Source: Kingella oralis (GTDB lineage Bacteria; Pseudomonadota; Gammaproteobacteria; Burkholderiales; Neisseriaceae). Taken from it: a stretch of 13,779 nucleotides of DNA. Location: the NCBI GenBank assembly GCA_905373195.1, contig CAJPSG010000006.1, positions 1 through 13,779 on the forward strand, given 5' to 3'. A program made the position numbers and the translations under genes. The number at the start of each line of letters is the position of its first letter. The first letter of the stretch is position 1. This document shows, one piece after another, positions 7,373 through 13,779 of this stretch. The notes under the pieces are model-generated. The model saw only the letters and a list, made by a program, of their open reading frames with translations. It had not been told where the DNA came from and did no database searches.

Positions 7373-8014
7373 TTATTCTGTTGTTGATGCCGCAGAAGCG
7401 GATGCGGATGTTTCCGTTGAGTTAGCAGATACGGAAGATTGGGTTCCTGTTATTTTTTTCTGCTCTAACAAATTCGCAGTTACCTTAAATTCTTGCCCAT
7501 TATCTGTTTTATTAATGCTATCCAACTTAGGGGTATCAAATACGCCTGTGCTAGGTAATGCAGTCATAAACATAGCAACTTTGTTATCGCTAATTGCTTT
7601 ACCTACCAAAGTATAGGTATTGCTAATTACTGCATCACTACCACCGATATTTTGAATACTTGTTAAATACGCACCCTCTGGAACAAGTTGGTTTACAGTA
7701 TCAACAATTCGAGCACCCTCAAATCGTTTGTTATCCAATTCTTCAACTTTTTGTTTACGCTCCAAGAAACTTTGTTTTTGCGCTTGCAAATCTCTAACTT
7801 TTACAATTTGCGCATCAAGCTCTTTGATACCCGCATTCAGCTCTTCGTTTCTGCCTTCTTGGTTTGTTATCAAGGCTGCCAACGCACCCCAAATTAAGAA
7901 TGCTGCAACACCACCTGCTATCACGCCACCAGCCATAACCAACTGAAATCGTTTCTTTTGCTTTTGCTCTAATATCTCGCGATATGGCAATAAGTTAATT
8001 TTAATTAAGTTCAT
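7373..8014 (-). CDS. pilN: Type IV pilus inner-membrane protein PilN
   Basis: This protein connects cytoplasmic PilM to the periplasmic PilO/PilP assembly. It has 213 residues. The cytoplasmic N-terminus carries the conserved PilM-binding motif INLLPYRE (6-13), then a basic stretch and a membrane segment at about 27-50. A coiled coil (about 52-95) and the periplasmic ferredoxin-like domain follow. The Ser/Thr/Ala-rich tail (about 185-213) looks disordered. GAGAGGG precedes the ATG by about 9 nt, overlapping the end of pilM. Only 1 nt separates the two genes, so translation is probably coupled. Confidence 0.95.
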   Translation of the reverse strand: MNLIKINLLPYREILEQKQKKRFQLVMAGGVIAGGVAAFLIWGALAALITNQEGRNEELNAGIKELDAQIVKVRDLQAQKQSFLERKQKVEELDNKRFEGARIVDTVNQLVPEGAYLTSIQNIGGSDAVISNTYTLVGKAISDNKVAMFMTALPSTGVFDTPKLDSINKTDNGQEFKVTANLLEQKKITGTQSSVSANSTETSASASAASTTE

Positions 8015-8015
8015 T

Positions 8016-9119
8016 TTATACTAACCCTCTCAAAGCCAAACCAAATGCTGTTGTTAATGATGCGGCATCTTTTTCAAATCGTGCGCCATCACCTTTTAGC
8101 TTGTTGATTGCAAAAGAAGCTGGATTTAATTGCTCTGTTGCAATATTTGTTTGCGCATACACCACTTCGGAAATGCCTGGCGCTGCACAACCGCTACCAC
8201 TAATGTAAATATGTTTAACATTAGACATGCTATCCATATTTTGTGTTGCATAGAAGAACTGCATTACACGTTGAACTTCTTGCGCGATTTGCGCATTAAA
8301 GCCATCTACCACCATTGCTTTATAATCATCAGGACGCTTCATTTCGCCTGTAATCATGGCTAATGCCTCGCCATCTGTTACTTGATAAGCGCGTTGCACA
8401 GATTGCACCAATTGCTCCAAACCGAAATTGCTTTCTTGTTTATAGAGAATCTGCCCATTTTCTACAATTAAGGCTTTTAATACCGTATCGCCAATATCAA
8501 ATAACGCAATACGCTGACGACCAAAACTGTCGCCGTTTTGCATATCTGCGTAAGCAAAAGCATTGGCAACGGCGAAAATATCCACATCAACATTAGAGGC
8601 GTTGATGCCTACTTCATCCAGTAAATCCGTTGCGCGCTCAACCGCTTCTTTTTTCGCCGCCACCATTAAAACGGTTTGTTCGCTACCCGGATTGCCTGAC
8701 AAAACCTGCCAGTCGTAATTCATTTCATCAAGAGAACCAATATTTGCCACTTCTAACTCAACAAACTCTTGCAGCGTCATATTGCTGCCTTCTGGCACAA
8801 AGCGTAAATTTTCCTCAATGGTTACTGCGCTTGCAGGCAATGCAATGTTGGCTTGCTTACAATTTGTTTTCATTTTGCTGTAACATTGTTGCAAATGAGA
8901 GACAAGTTGGTCAAAATCTATCACTTCGCCACCTGCAACCACATTGGCAGGCAGCGTAGTAATCGCATATTTTTCAAGCTGAACTTGGCTTAATTGACGA
9001 CCAGATAGTTGCACCATACGAATATGGCTAGGGCTAATGTCCACACCAATGACGCTACGCCCTGATGTAGCCATAGCTTTCTTATTACTGGTTTTTTTTT
9101 CGGTTTTCTTTGAGCGCAT
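8016..9119 (-). CDS. pilM: Type IV pilus actin-like ATPase-fold protein PilM
   Basis: A cytoplasmic actin/FtsA-like protein that binds ATP and the PilN N-terminal tail, giving the machine its inner ring. It has 367 residues. A Lys-rich N-terminal extension (1-20) precedes SVIGVDISPSHIRMVQL (phosphate-1 region, GVDIS at 25-29). FDIGDTVLKAL is the phosphate-2 region, and IYISGSGCAAPG near the C-terminus is the adenosine-binding motif. AAGGAC lies 7 nt upstream of the ATG. Nine consecutive A (9092-9100, minus strand) encode part of the N-terminal lysine patch and could be a slippage site. It is the first gene of the leftward pil operon and is divergent from ponA. Confidence 0.95.
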   Translation of the reverse strand: MRSKKTEKKTSNKKAMATSGRSVIGVDISPSHIRMVQLSGRQLSQVQLEKYAITTLPANVVAGGEVIDFDQLVSHLQQCYSKMKTNCKQANIALPASAVTIEENLRFVPEGSNMTLQEFVELEVANIGSLDEMNYDWQVLSGNPGSEQTVLMVAAKKEAVERATDLLDEVGINASNVDVDIFAVANAFAYADMQNGDSFGRQRIALFDIGDTVLKALIVENGQILYKQESNFGLEQLVQSVQRAYQVTDGEALAMITGEMKRPDDYKAMVVDGFNAQIAQEVQRVMQFFYATQNMDSMSNVKHIYISGSGCAAPGISEVVYAQTNIATEQLNPASFAINKLKGDGARFEKDAASLTTAFGLALRGLV

Positions 9120-9263
9120 GATTTAAGTCCTTACCTAACGCATAAAACATTTATAATGTCATTTGTCGCTTTGGTTTTCATCCAATAACAAATTCATTGC
9201 GATATTTTACTTTATTTAAAAAAACACATGGCGATTTTGTGCATTATCGCTGCGAGAAATTTT
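9120..9263. promoter_or_regulatory. Divergent intergenic region pilM/ponA
   Basis: These 144 A/T-rich bases should carry promoters for both directions. A perfect TATAAT sits at 9152-9157 on the + strand, and the overlapping minus-strand TATAAA lies about 35 nt before the pilM ATG. I see no good -35 hexamer at 16-18 nt for either, so the exact promoters are unassigned. GAGAA precedes the ponA ATG as a weak ribosome site. Confidence 0.4.
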
Positions 9264-11657
9264 ATGATTAAGAAATTGATTACGACGTTTTTGGGGCTGT
9301 TATTAGGTTTATTCCTATTTGCGGTCGGTTTGGTGACTGTTGCAATTTTAGTCACATACCCCAAACTCCCGCCGCTTGATGCGGTAAAATATTACCAACC
9401 ACACGAGCCTTTAACGATTTATTCGTCCGAAGGGGTGGTGATTGGTTCTTATGGTGATGAGAAACGCGCCTTTACGCCTATTGACCAATTTCCCGAGGTT
9501 TTGAAAAACGCGGTGATTGCAGCGGAAGACAAGCGTTTCCGCGAACACTGGGGCGTGGATGTGATTGGTGTGATTCGCGCGGCAATCAGCAATGCGTCTG
9601 GCGGCGCAAAACAAGGGGCAAGTACGATTACGCAGCAAGTGGCGCGTAATTTTTATTTGACCAACGAGCGCACGATGACGCGCAAATTCAATGAAGCCTT
9701 ATTGGCTTACAAAATTGAAAAAACGCTGACCAAAGACCAAATTTTGGAACTGTATTTCAACCAAATTTATTTGGGACAACGCGCTTATGGTTTCGCTTCG
9801 GCGGCGAAAGTGTATTTCAATAAAGAAGTGCGCGATTTAACGCTGGCGGAAGCCACTATTTTGGCGGGGCTGCCCAAAGCGCCTTCTACCTTTAACCCGA
9901 TTGTGAACCCCGAGCGTGCGCGTTTGCGTCAAGAGTATATTTTGAACAATATGGTGGAATTGAACATGATTACACCAGCCGAGCGCACGGCGGCGTTAAA
10001 TGAGCAATTAACGTATGAGCGTTATCGCGTGGATGTGGACCAAAATTCGTTGTATGTGGCGGAAATGGCGCGTCAAGAACTGTTTGAACGCTATGGCGAA
10101 GATGCGTACACCAAAGGTTTGAAGGTTTACACCACCGTGAGCGTGGCAAACCAAAAAGCGGCAACGACTGCACTGCGCAACACTTTGCGCAGTTTGAGCG
10201 CGGGGCGTGCTTATGCGGGTGCGGAACAGCAGTTGGATTTTAGCTCGGTTGAACCCGAAGACATTGAAGATGCGGCGGAGCAATTTCTTGCCAACACTTA
10301 TACCGTTGAGGGGATGGTGCCTGCGGTGGTGATTGAAGCGGGCAAACAGGGGATTGTGGCTTATATGCAAGGGGGCAAAAAGGCGACTTTGAAAATAGGC
10401 GACATGGGCATCGCGCGCAACGCCATCGGCAATAAAAAACTGGGCGACAAGGCAATTAAAGTTGGCTCGGTGATTCGCATCATGAAATTGAAAAACGGCA
10501 GTTGGACGGTTACACAGCAGCCTGAAATTCAAGGCGCGCTGGTTTCTATTGATGCGCAAACGGGCGCGGTGCAGGCTTTGGTGGGCGGTTATGATTTCCA
10601 CAGCAAGACGTTTAACCGTGCAACGCAAAGTATGCGCCAGCCTGGTTCTGCCTTTAAGCCGTTTGTTTACTCGGCGGCGCTGTCCAAAGGCTTTACTGCT
10701 TCTACGCTGGTAAACGATGCGCCGATTACGATTCGTGGCTGGTCGCCGCAAAACTCGGACGGCACTTATTCGGGCATGATTACGCTGCGCCAAGCCTTAA
10801 CGTGGTCTAAAAACACGGTATCGGTGCGGATTGCGCAAGCGATGGGCGTGAGCTATTTGCGCGCTTATGTGCAACGCTTTGGCTTTACAGCAGACCAAAT
10901 CCCGCCTGCGCTGTCTATTGCGCTGGGCACGGCTTCGGTTACGCCGATGCAAATGGCGGAAGGCTATGCTGTGTTTGCCAACGGCGGCTACAAAGTTGCC
11001 CATTATGTGATTGATAAGATTTACGACAGCAAAGACAATTTGCGCGCCGAAATGCAGCCTTTGGTGGCGGGCAAAACCGCGCCGCAAGTGATTGACCCGC
11101 GCAATGCTTATGTGATGACTTCTCTCTTGCACGACGTTGCCACCAAAGGCACGGGCGCGGCAACCAACGCGCTCGGTCGCAGCGATATTGCGGGCAAAAC
11201 GGGTACCACCAACGACTTTAAAGACGCTTGGTTTGTGGGCTACACGCCCAAAATCGTAACCGCTGTTTACATTGGCTACGACAAACCGCGCACGATTGGC
11301 AAAAGCGCGTTTGGTGGCAAAATCGCTCTGCCCGTTTGGATGAACTATATGCGCTTTGCTCTCAAAGGCAAGCCTGTGAGCAAGTTTGTTGAACCCAAAG
11401 GCGTGGTAAAACGCGACGGCGAAGTGTATTTGAAAGAACGCCAAACCACCGACGAGCACTTGCCGTTGGACAACACCACCGACCAACCCGAAGTGGTGCG
11501 TCCGCTGAACCCGCCCAAAGCGCAAGAGCAAGACTTGTCGCCTGTTGATAACGACAGCGGCGCGGGCGAGCGCGAATTGCGCCCTGTGCAAAGCAACACG
11601 CCCAGCCGTAGCCGCAGCACTGGCGATGACGCAGCCAACGCATTTTTTGAAGATTAG
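9264..11657 (+). CDS. ponA: Penicillin-binding protein 1A (class A, bifunctional)
   Basis: An inner-membrane enzyme that polymerises lipid II glycan strands and cross-links stem peptides. With the ATG at 9264 the protein has 797 residues and starts MIKKLITTFLG like Neisseria PonA. The upstream 12-codon extension lacks a ribosome site. A membrane anchor is at about 4-32. The glycosyltransferase domain (about 55-230) includes AAEDKRF with catalytic E88, GASTITQQVARNF, and the ILELYFNQIYLGQRAYG block. The transpeptidase domain has SAFK (462-465, nucleophile S462), a SKN motif in TWSKNTVS, and KTGT at 645-648. The last about 90 residues are Pro/Ser/Asp-rich and probably disordered. A 10-base DUS core at 10517-10526 encodes QPE. 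It is transcribed away from pilM, as in Neisseria, and ends at a strong terminator. Confidence 0.96.
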   Translation: MIKKLITTFLGLLLGLFLFAVGLVTVAILVTYPKLPPLDAVKYYQPHEPLTIYSSEGVVIGSYGDEKRAFTPIDQFPEVLKNAVIAAEDKRFREHWGVDVIGVIRAAISNASGGAKQGASTITQQVARNFYLTNERTMTRKFNEALLAYKIEKTLTKDQILELYFNQIYLGQRAYGFASAAKVYFNKEVRDLTLAEATILAGLPKAPSTFNPIVNPERARLRQEYILNNMVELNMITPAERTAALNEQLTYERYRVDVDQNSLYVAEMARQELFERYGEDAYTKGLKVYTTVSVANQKAATTALRNTLRSLSAGRAYAGAEQQLDFSSVEPEDIEDAAEQFLANTYTVEGMVPAVVIEAGKQGIVAYMQGGKKATLKIGDMGIARNAIGNKKLGDKAIKVGSVIRIMKLKNGSWTVTQQPEIQGALVSIDAQTGAVQALVGGYDFHSKTFNRATQSMRQPGSAFKPFVYSAALSKGFTASTLVNDAPITIRGWSPQNSDGTYSGMITLRQALTWSKNTVSVRIAQAMGVSYLRAYVQRFGFTADQIPPALSIALGTASVTPMQMAEGYAVFANGGYKVAHYVIDKIYDSKDNLRAEMQPLVAGKTAPQVIDPRNAYVMTSLLHDVATKGTGAATNALGRSDIAGKTGTTNDFKDAWFVGYTPKIVTAVYIGYDKPRTIGKSAFGGKIALPVWMNYMRFALKGKPVSKFVEPKGVVKRDGEVYLKERQTTDEHLPLDNTTDQPEVVRPLNPPKAQEQDLSPVDNDSGAGERELRPVQSNTPSRSRSTGDDAANAFFED

Positions 11658-11667
11658 CAATTAAAGC

Positions 11668-11710
11668 AATCGCCAAAGGCAGCCTGAAAACTGCTTTTGG
11701 CGATTTTTTT
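11668..11710 (+). terminator. Intrinsic terminator of ponA with a DUS in its loop
   Basis: AATCGCCAAAGGCAG (11668-11682) pairs with CTGCTTTTGGCGATT (11691-11705), with one G-T pair in 15. The loop is 8 nt and seven T end at 11710. An exact DUS (11677-11688) spans the end of the 5' arm and most of the loop. Confidence 0.88.
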
Positions 11711-11816
11711 GTTTACGCAATTTCAGGCTGCTTATGGTTTTCAGGCTGCCTAATGGCTTATCCAAAGGCAGCCTGAAAACCCTTCTCGCACAGCTCAACC
11801 TCGTTTCAGGCTGCCC
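11677..11816. repeat. DUS cluster: five copies in 140 bp
   Basis: Copies lie at 11677-11688 (+, exact), 11722-11733 (-, one mismatch), 11740-11751 (-, exact), 11766-11777 (+, exact) and 11805-11816 (-, one mismatch). The pair at 11738-11779 forms a perfect 14-bp inverted repeat with a 14-nt loop. The cluster fills most of the gap between ponA and the epimerase gene. Confidence 0.88.
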
Positions 11817-11871
11817 AAACCTGCTAAACTCCCCATCCTCAAAACCCAACCCACAAAGGAATAATCCCGCC

Positions 11872-12804
11872 ATGTCTTTCGCCATCCAAATCACCCCCCA
11901 AACCATCCAAATCAGCCACACCAACCAATATCAAGTAGAAATCTACCCCTTTGGCGCGTTGCTCAACCGCTTCGCCATCCGCCAAGAAAACGGGCAATGG
12001 CACAACATTATCGCCGCCTATTCATCGCCGCAACACGCCGAGCAGTCCATCACCCAACTCTTTCGCGGCGCGAAACTCAGCCCTTTCGTGTGCCGACTGG
12101 ATAACGCACAATACCACCATCAAGGCAGCCTGAAAACCATCCGCAAATTCAAACTGGGCGACAGCGCAATTCACGGCTTAATTTTTGACGCACCCTTTGC
12201 GCTGCAAAGCAGCCACAGCACCGCCACCCACGCCAGCGTTACCCTTGCCCACGTTTACCACAGCGACGACAGCGGCTACCCCTTCGCCTACCAAATCCAA
12301 ATCACCTACACGCTTGAAGCAAACGGCAAACTCCACATCCACAGCCGCGTGCGCAACCTAAGCGACAGCATCATCCCCATCGCCGATGGCTGGCATCCCT
12401 ATTTTGCCGTGGATGGCGACATGGCAAGCTGGCAACTGCAAATCCGCAGCCAAGAACAGCTTGCCTTCAACGAACGTATGCTGCCCACAGGCGAAAAAAT
12501 CGCCCACAACCCCTTCGCCCAAAGCACGCCCATCGCCCAAACCGAGCTAGACAACTGCTTCGTGCTCACGCCCGATTTTGCCCAACCCGCCGTGGTGCTC
12601 AAAGGCGAGCGCATTCAATTGAGCATCACGCCCGAAGAGAGCTACCCCTTTGTGCAAGCCTACACCCCGCCGCAACGCGACAGCATCGCGCTGGAAAACC
12701 TTAGCAGCGCGCCCAATGCGTTTAACAACCACATCGGCTTAATCCAGCTTGCGCCGCAGCAAACGCAGGAGTTTGTTACTGTTTACCAATTAGCAAACCG
12801 CTAA
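11872..12804 (+). CDS. Aldose 1-epimerase (galactose mutarotase) family protein
   Basis: A cytoplasmic enzyme of the mutarotase beta-sandwich family, which interconverts alpha and beta anomers of hexoses or, in some members, hexose-6-phosphates. The chosen ATG gives 310 residues and follows AAAGGA (11855-11860) by 11 nt. The open frame upstream only crosses the DUS cluster. Likely active-site residues are H101 in IHGLIFDAPF, H175 in DGWHPYF (expected acid), D237 in ELDNCF, and E275 in SIALENLSS (expected base). A DUS at 12123-12134 is translated as GSLK (85-88), next to the active-site region. Substrate specificity cannot be told from sequence alone, so I give no symbol. A strong terminator lies 76 nt downstream. 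No neighbour points to a sugar pathway. Confidence 0.88.
   Translation: MSFAIQITPQTIQISHTNQYQVEIYPFGALLNRFAIRQENGQWHNIIAAYSSPQHAEQSITQLFRGAKLSPFVCRLDNAQYHHQGSLKTIRKFKLGDSAIHGLIFDAPFALQSSHSTATHASVTLAHVYHSDDSGYPFAYQIQITYTLEANGKLHIHSRVRNLSDSIIPIADGWHPYFAVDGDMASWQLQIRSQEQLAFNERMLPTGEKIAHNPFAQSTPIAQTELDNCFVLTPDFAQPAVVLKGERIQLSITPEESYPFVQAYTPPQRDSIALENLSSAPNAFNNHIGLIQLAPQQTQEFVTVYQLANR
12123..12134 (+). repeat. DUS inside the epimerase gene
   Basis: An exact AGGCAGCCTGAA in coding DNA, in the same reading phase (GSLK) as the second and third copies in earP. Confidence 0.85.
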
Positions 12805-12808
12805 ACCG

Positions 12809-12877
12809 TTTTCAGGCTGCCTCAATCCCTGTAAGGTGTGCCGCTTGCTGCGCACGCTGTTTAAGGCAGCCTGAAAA
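12809..12877. repeat. Inverted DUS pair
   Basis: TTTTCAGGCTGCCT (12809-12822) faces its exact complement at 12864-12877, with 41 nt between. It could fold as a long-loop stem just after the epimerase stop. Confidence 0.8.
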
Positions 12878-12880
12878 TAC

Positions 12881-12913
12881 AAAAACCGTTTGGTGTTCAG
12901 CCAAACGGTTTTT
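12881..12913. terminator. Bidirectional intrinsic terminator
   Basis: AAAAACCGTTTGG (12881-12893) and CCAAACGGTTTTT (12901-12913) form a perfect 13-bp stem with a 7-nt loop. A/T runs on both sides mean it could work on either strand; it most likely ends the epimerase transcript. Confidence 0.88.
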
Positions 12914-12950
12914 GTTGGATAGATTGAAACCTTTGCAAAACTTGCAACCG

Positions 12951-12974
12951 ATGGAGCGTTGGCGGCTCGCCGAC
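12951..12974. repeat. GC hairpin related to 1555-1578
   Basis: This 24-mer (ATGGAGCG...GCCGAC) matches 1555-1578 at 20 of 24 positions. Both share the core GGCGGCTCGCCG, and a run of six T follows this copy. It may be a small dispersed repeat or the remnant of a larger one. Confidence 0.4.
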
Positions 12975-13000
12975 ATTTTTTCAAGCCAATAACATCCTTT

Positions 13001-13012
13001 TTCAGGCTGCCT
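13001..13012 (-). repeat. DUS
   Basis: An exact reverse-complement copy, unpaired with any close neighbour. Confidence 0.85.
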
Positions 13013-13062
13013 TTGCGTTTGGGGCGATAAAATGGTGGAGCAAGTTGAGTAAGGTTGGGGGC

Positions 13063-13112
13063 GCAGGGGCTTGCCCCTGCTCGTGGTAGGCGGCGAAACG
13101 CCTGCGCTAGCG
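13063..13112. repeat. Row of three small palindromes
   Basis: Three adjacent palindromes: GCAGGGGC/GCCCCTGC (13063-13080), AGGCG/CGCCT around GCGAAA (13088-13103), and CGCTAGCG (13105-13112). Their packing resembles a REP-like intergenic unit, but only one copy is visible here. Confidence 0.45.
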
Positions 13113-13125
13113 AAAAATGAACGAT

Positions 13126-13137
13126 AGGCAGCCTGAA
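13126..13137 (+). repeat. DUS
   Basis: An exact AGGCAGCCTGAA, 88 nt upstream of the RsmB-like start. Confidence 0.85.
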
Positions 13138-13225
13138 AACTCATTTTCGCCCCGCCTTAATCCACCGCACCACCCAAACCAGTTAAAATACCTCTCCTTT
13201 TTCAACCACCACCCCAAACAAAACC

Positions 13226-13779
13226 ATGACCCCCACCCAGCTCAACCACACCGCCACCGTGCTCGCCCAAATGCTCACCTTTGAACAACCCGCCGACATC
13301 GTCCTATCCAACTACCTGCGCAACCACCGCAAACTCGGGCGCAGCGACCGCCACGAAATCGCTGAAACCGCCTTTGCCGCCCTGCGCCATTATCAAAAAA
13401 TCGCCGCCGCCCTGCGCCGCCCCGCCGTGCAATCACGCAAAGCCGCCCTCGCCGCGCTAATACTCGGGCGCAGCGTCAGCATCAGCCAAATAGAATACCT
13501 GCTCAACAACGCCGACAACGAAAAAGAATTCCTCAGCAGCCTCAAAGCCCGCAAAAACGAATTTTCAGGCTGCCTGAACACCGCCGCCGAACTGCCCGAT
13601 TGGCTCATCGCCCGTTTGCAACAACACTACACCGATGAACAAATCCTCGCCTTCGGGCGCAGCGTCGCCCAGCCCGCCCCGTTGGATGTGCGCGTCAATA
13701 CGCTTAACAGCAAGCGCGACAAAGCCCTCGCCCAACTGCGCATCGCCCTACACCTTGCCGCCCAGCGCGAAGAAGACCG
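13226..13779 (+). CDS. RsmB/RsmF-family rRNA cytosine-C5 methyltransferase, 3'-truncated by window edge
   Basis: The visible 184 codons encode the N-terminal part of a SAM-dependent RNA m5C methyltransferase of the Sun/NOP2 type, which modifies 16S rRNA. The ATG at 13226 starts MTPTQLNHTATVLAQML, and the frame stays open to the last base. The early helical region contains LGRSDRHEIAETAFAALRHYQKI (37-59), as in Neisseria RsmB-like proteins. PDWL at 124-127 and the PAPLDVRVNTLNSKRD block (about 150-165) mark the pre-catalytic N-terminal module typical of the family. The SAM-binding and catalytic cysteine motifs lie beyond the window, so RsmB and RsmF cannot be separated and I give no symbol. 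No Shine-Dalgarno is seen; the leader is C-rich. A DUS at 13564-13575 is read as FSGCLN. Confidence 0.87.
   Translation, partial: MTPTQLNHTATVLAQMLTFEQPADIVLSNYLRNHRKLGRSDRHEIAETAFAALRHYQKIAAALRRPAVQSRKAALAALILGRSVSISQIEYLLNNADNEKEFLSSLKARKNEFSGCLNTAAELPDWLIARLQQHYTDEQILAFGRSVAQPAPLDVRVNTLNSKRDKALAQLRIALHLAAQREED
13564..13578. repeat. Composite DUS in the RsmB-like gene
   Basis: TTCAGGCTGCCTGAA contains an exact Kingella-type DUS on the minus strand (13564-13575). It also contains AGGCTGCCTGAA on the plus strand (13567-13578), which matches the dialect I recall for Simonsiella. Confidence 0.75.

Larger units (their letters stand above)
12805..13225. other. Hairpin- and DUS-rich intergenic region
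   Basis: About 420 bp without a supported gene. It holds a DUS pair (12811-12822 and 12864-12875), a strong terminator (12881-12913), a short IS-end-like word (12926-12940), a GC hairpin related to one at 1555-1578 (12951-12974), a DUS at 13001-13012, a group of three small palindromes (13063-13112) and a DUS at 13126-13137. A TAAAAT at 13184-13189 is a possible -10 element for the next gene, without a convincing -35. Confidence 0.75.

Noticed and set aside
9228..9263. Upstream start for ponA
   Set aside because: MIKK at 9264 matches the known Neisseria start; the twelve extra residues have no ribosome site.
10008..11660. Two long minus-strand open frames (10008-10793 and 10797-11660)
   Set aside because: They lie antisense to ponA, which has full catalytic motifs. 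Their translations are Arg/His-rich with no recognisable domain, as expected of mirror frames.
11734..11871. N-terminal extension of the epimerase gene
   Set aside because: It is made of DUS-derived codons, whereas AAAGGA precedes the ATG at 11872.
250..13578. The repeated 12-mer as a CRISPR array or transposon repeat
   Set aside because: Spacing is irregular, both orientations occur, copies lie inside genes, and the word matches the known DUS.
1..13779. tRNA or rRNA genes
   Set aside because: I saw no cloverleaf-like segments or conserved rRNA words; all larger stretches are explained by protein genes or repeats.

Overview
The window looks like chromosomal DNA from a Kingella-type member of the Neisseriaceae. 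The strongest clue is a 12-base word, AGGCAGCCTGAA. It matches the Kingella dialect of the DNA uptake sequence (DUS) used in neisserial natural transformation, and I count 17 exact copies plus several near copies. The gene products (EarP, a short ProQ, PonA, the PilMNOPQ set) also resemble their Neisseria counterparts, and the order ponA / pilMNOPQ-aroK-aroB is the one known in Neisseria. The genus is an inference; the family is secure.

Layout. Positions 1-1547 (+) hold the 3' part of earP (EF-P arginine rhamnosyltransferase) and tag (3-methyladenine DNA glycosylase I), separated by a perfect DUS inverted repeat. Positions 1548-1815 are intergenic and contain a 105-bp element that strongly resembles a short Correia repeat, with different terminal inverted repeats. 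Positions 1816-9119 (-) are read right to left as pilM, pilN, pilO, pilP, pilQ, aroK, aroB and then proQ. From pilM to aroB the genes are tightly packed (gaps of 1-52 nt and one 20-nt overlap). proQ lies 111 nt further on. A 144-bp divergent intergenic region separates pilM from ponA (9264-11657, +), which encodes a class A penicillin-binding protein. A strong terminator with a DUS in its loop follows. Next come a dense DUS cluster, an aldose 1-epimerase-family gene (11872-12804, +), about 420 bp of hairpin- and DUS-rich intergenic DNA, and the 5' part of an RsmB/F-type rRNA methyltransferase gene that runs off the right edge.

How the genes work together. PilM (cytoplasmic, actin-like), PilN and PilO (inner membrane), PilP (lipoprotein) and PilQ (outer-membrane secretin) make the trans-envelope alignment complex and exit pore of the type IV pilus. 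In this family the same pilus drives DUS-specific DNA uptake. aroK and aroB (shikimate pathway) ride on the same transcript. PonA builds the peptidoglycan that the machine must cross. EarP, ProQ and the RsmB-like enzyme act in translation and RNA biology, and Tag in DNA repair.

Most notable observations: (i) the Correia-like element with a conserved core but replaced ends; (ii) a terminator-like 13-bp hairpin that embeds the aroK start codon; (iii) complete absence of exact DUS across about 9.3 kb of aroBK/pil/ponA, against 17 copies in the 4.5 kb of flanks; (iv) DUS copies translated in frame as GSLK or QPE peptides in several genes; (v) a run of nine A near the start of pilM. I did not find a wholly unknown multi-gene system. 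The novelty here lies in the repeats and regulatory structures.
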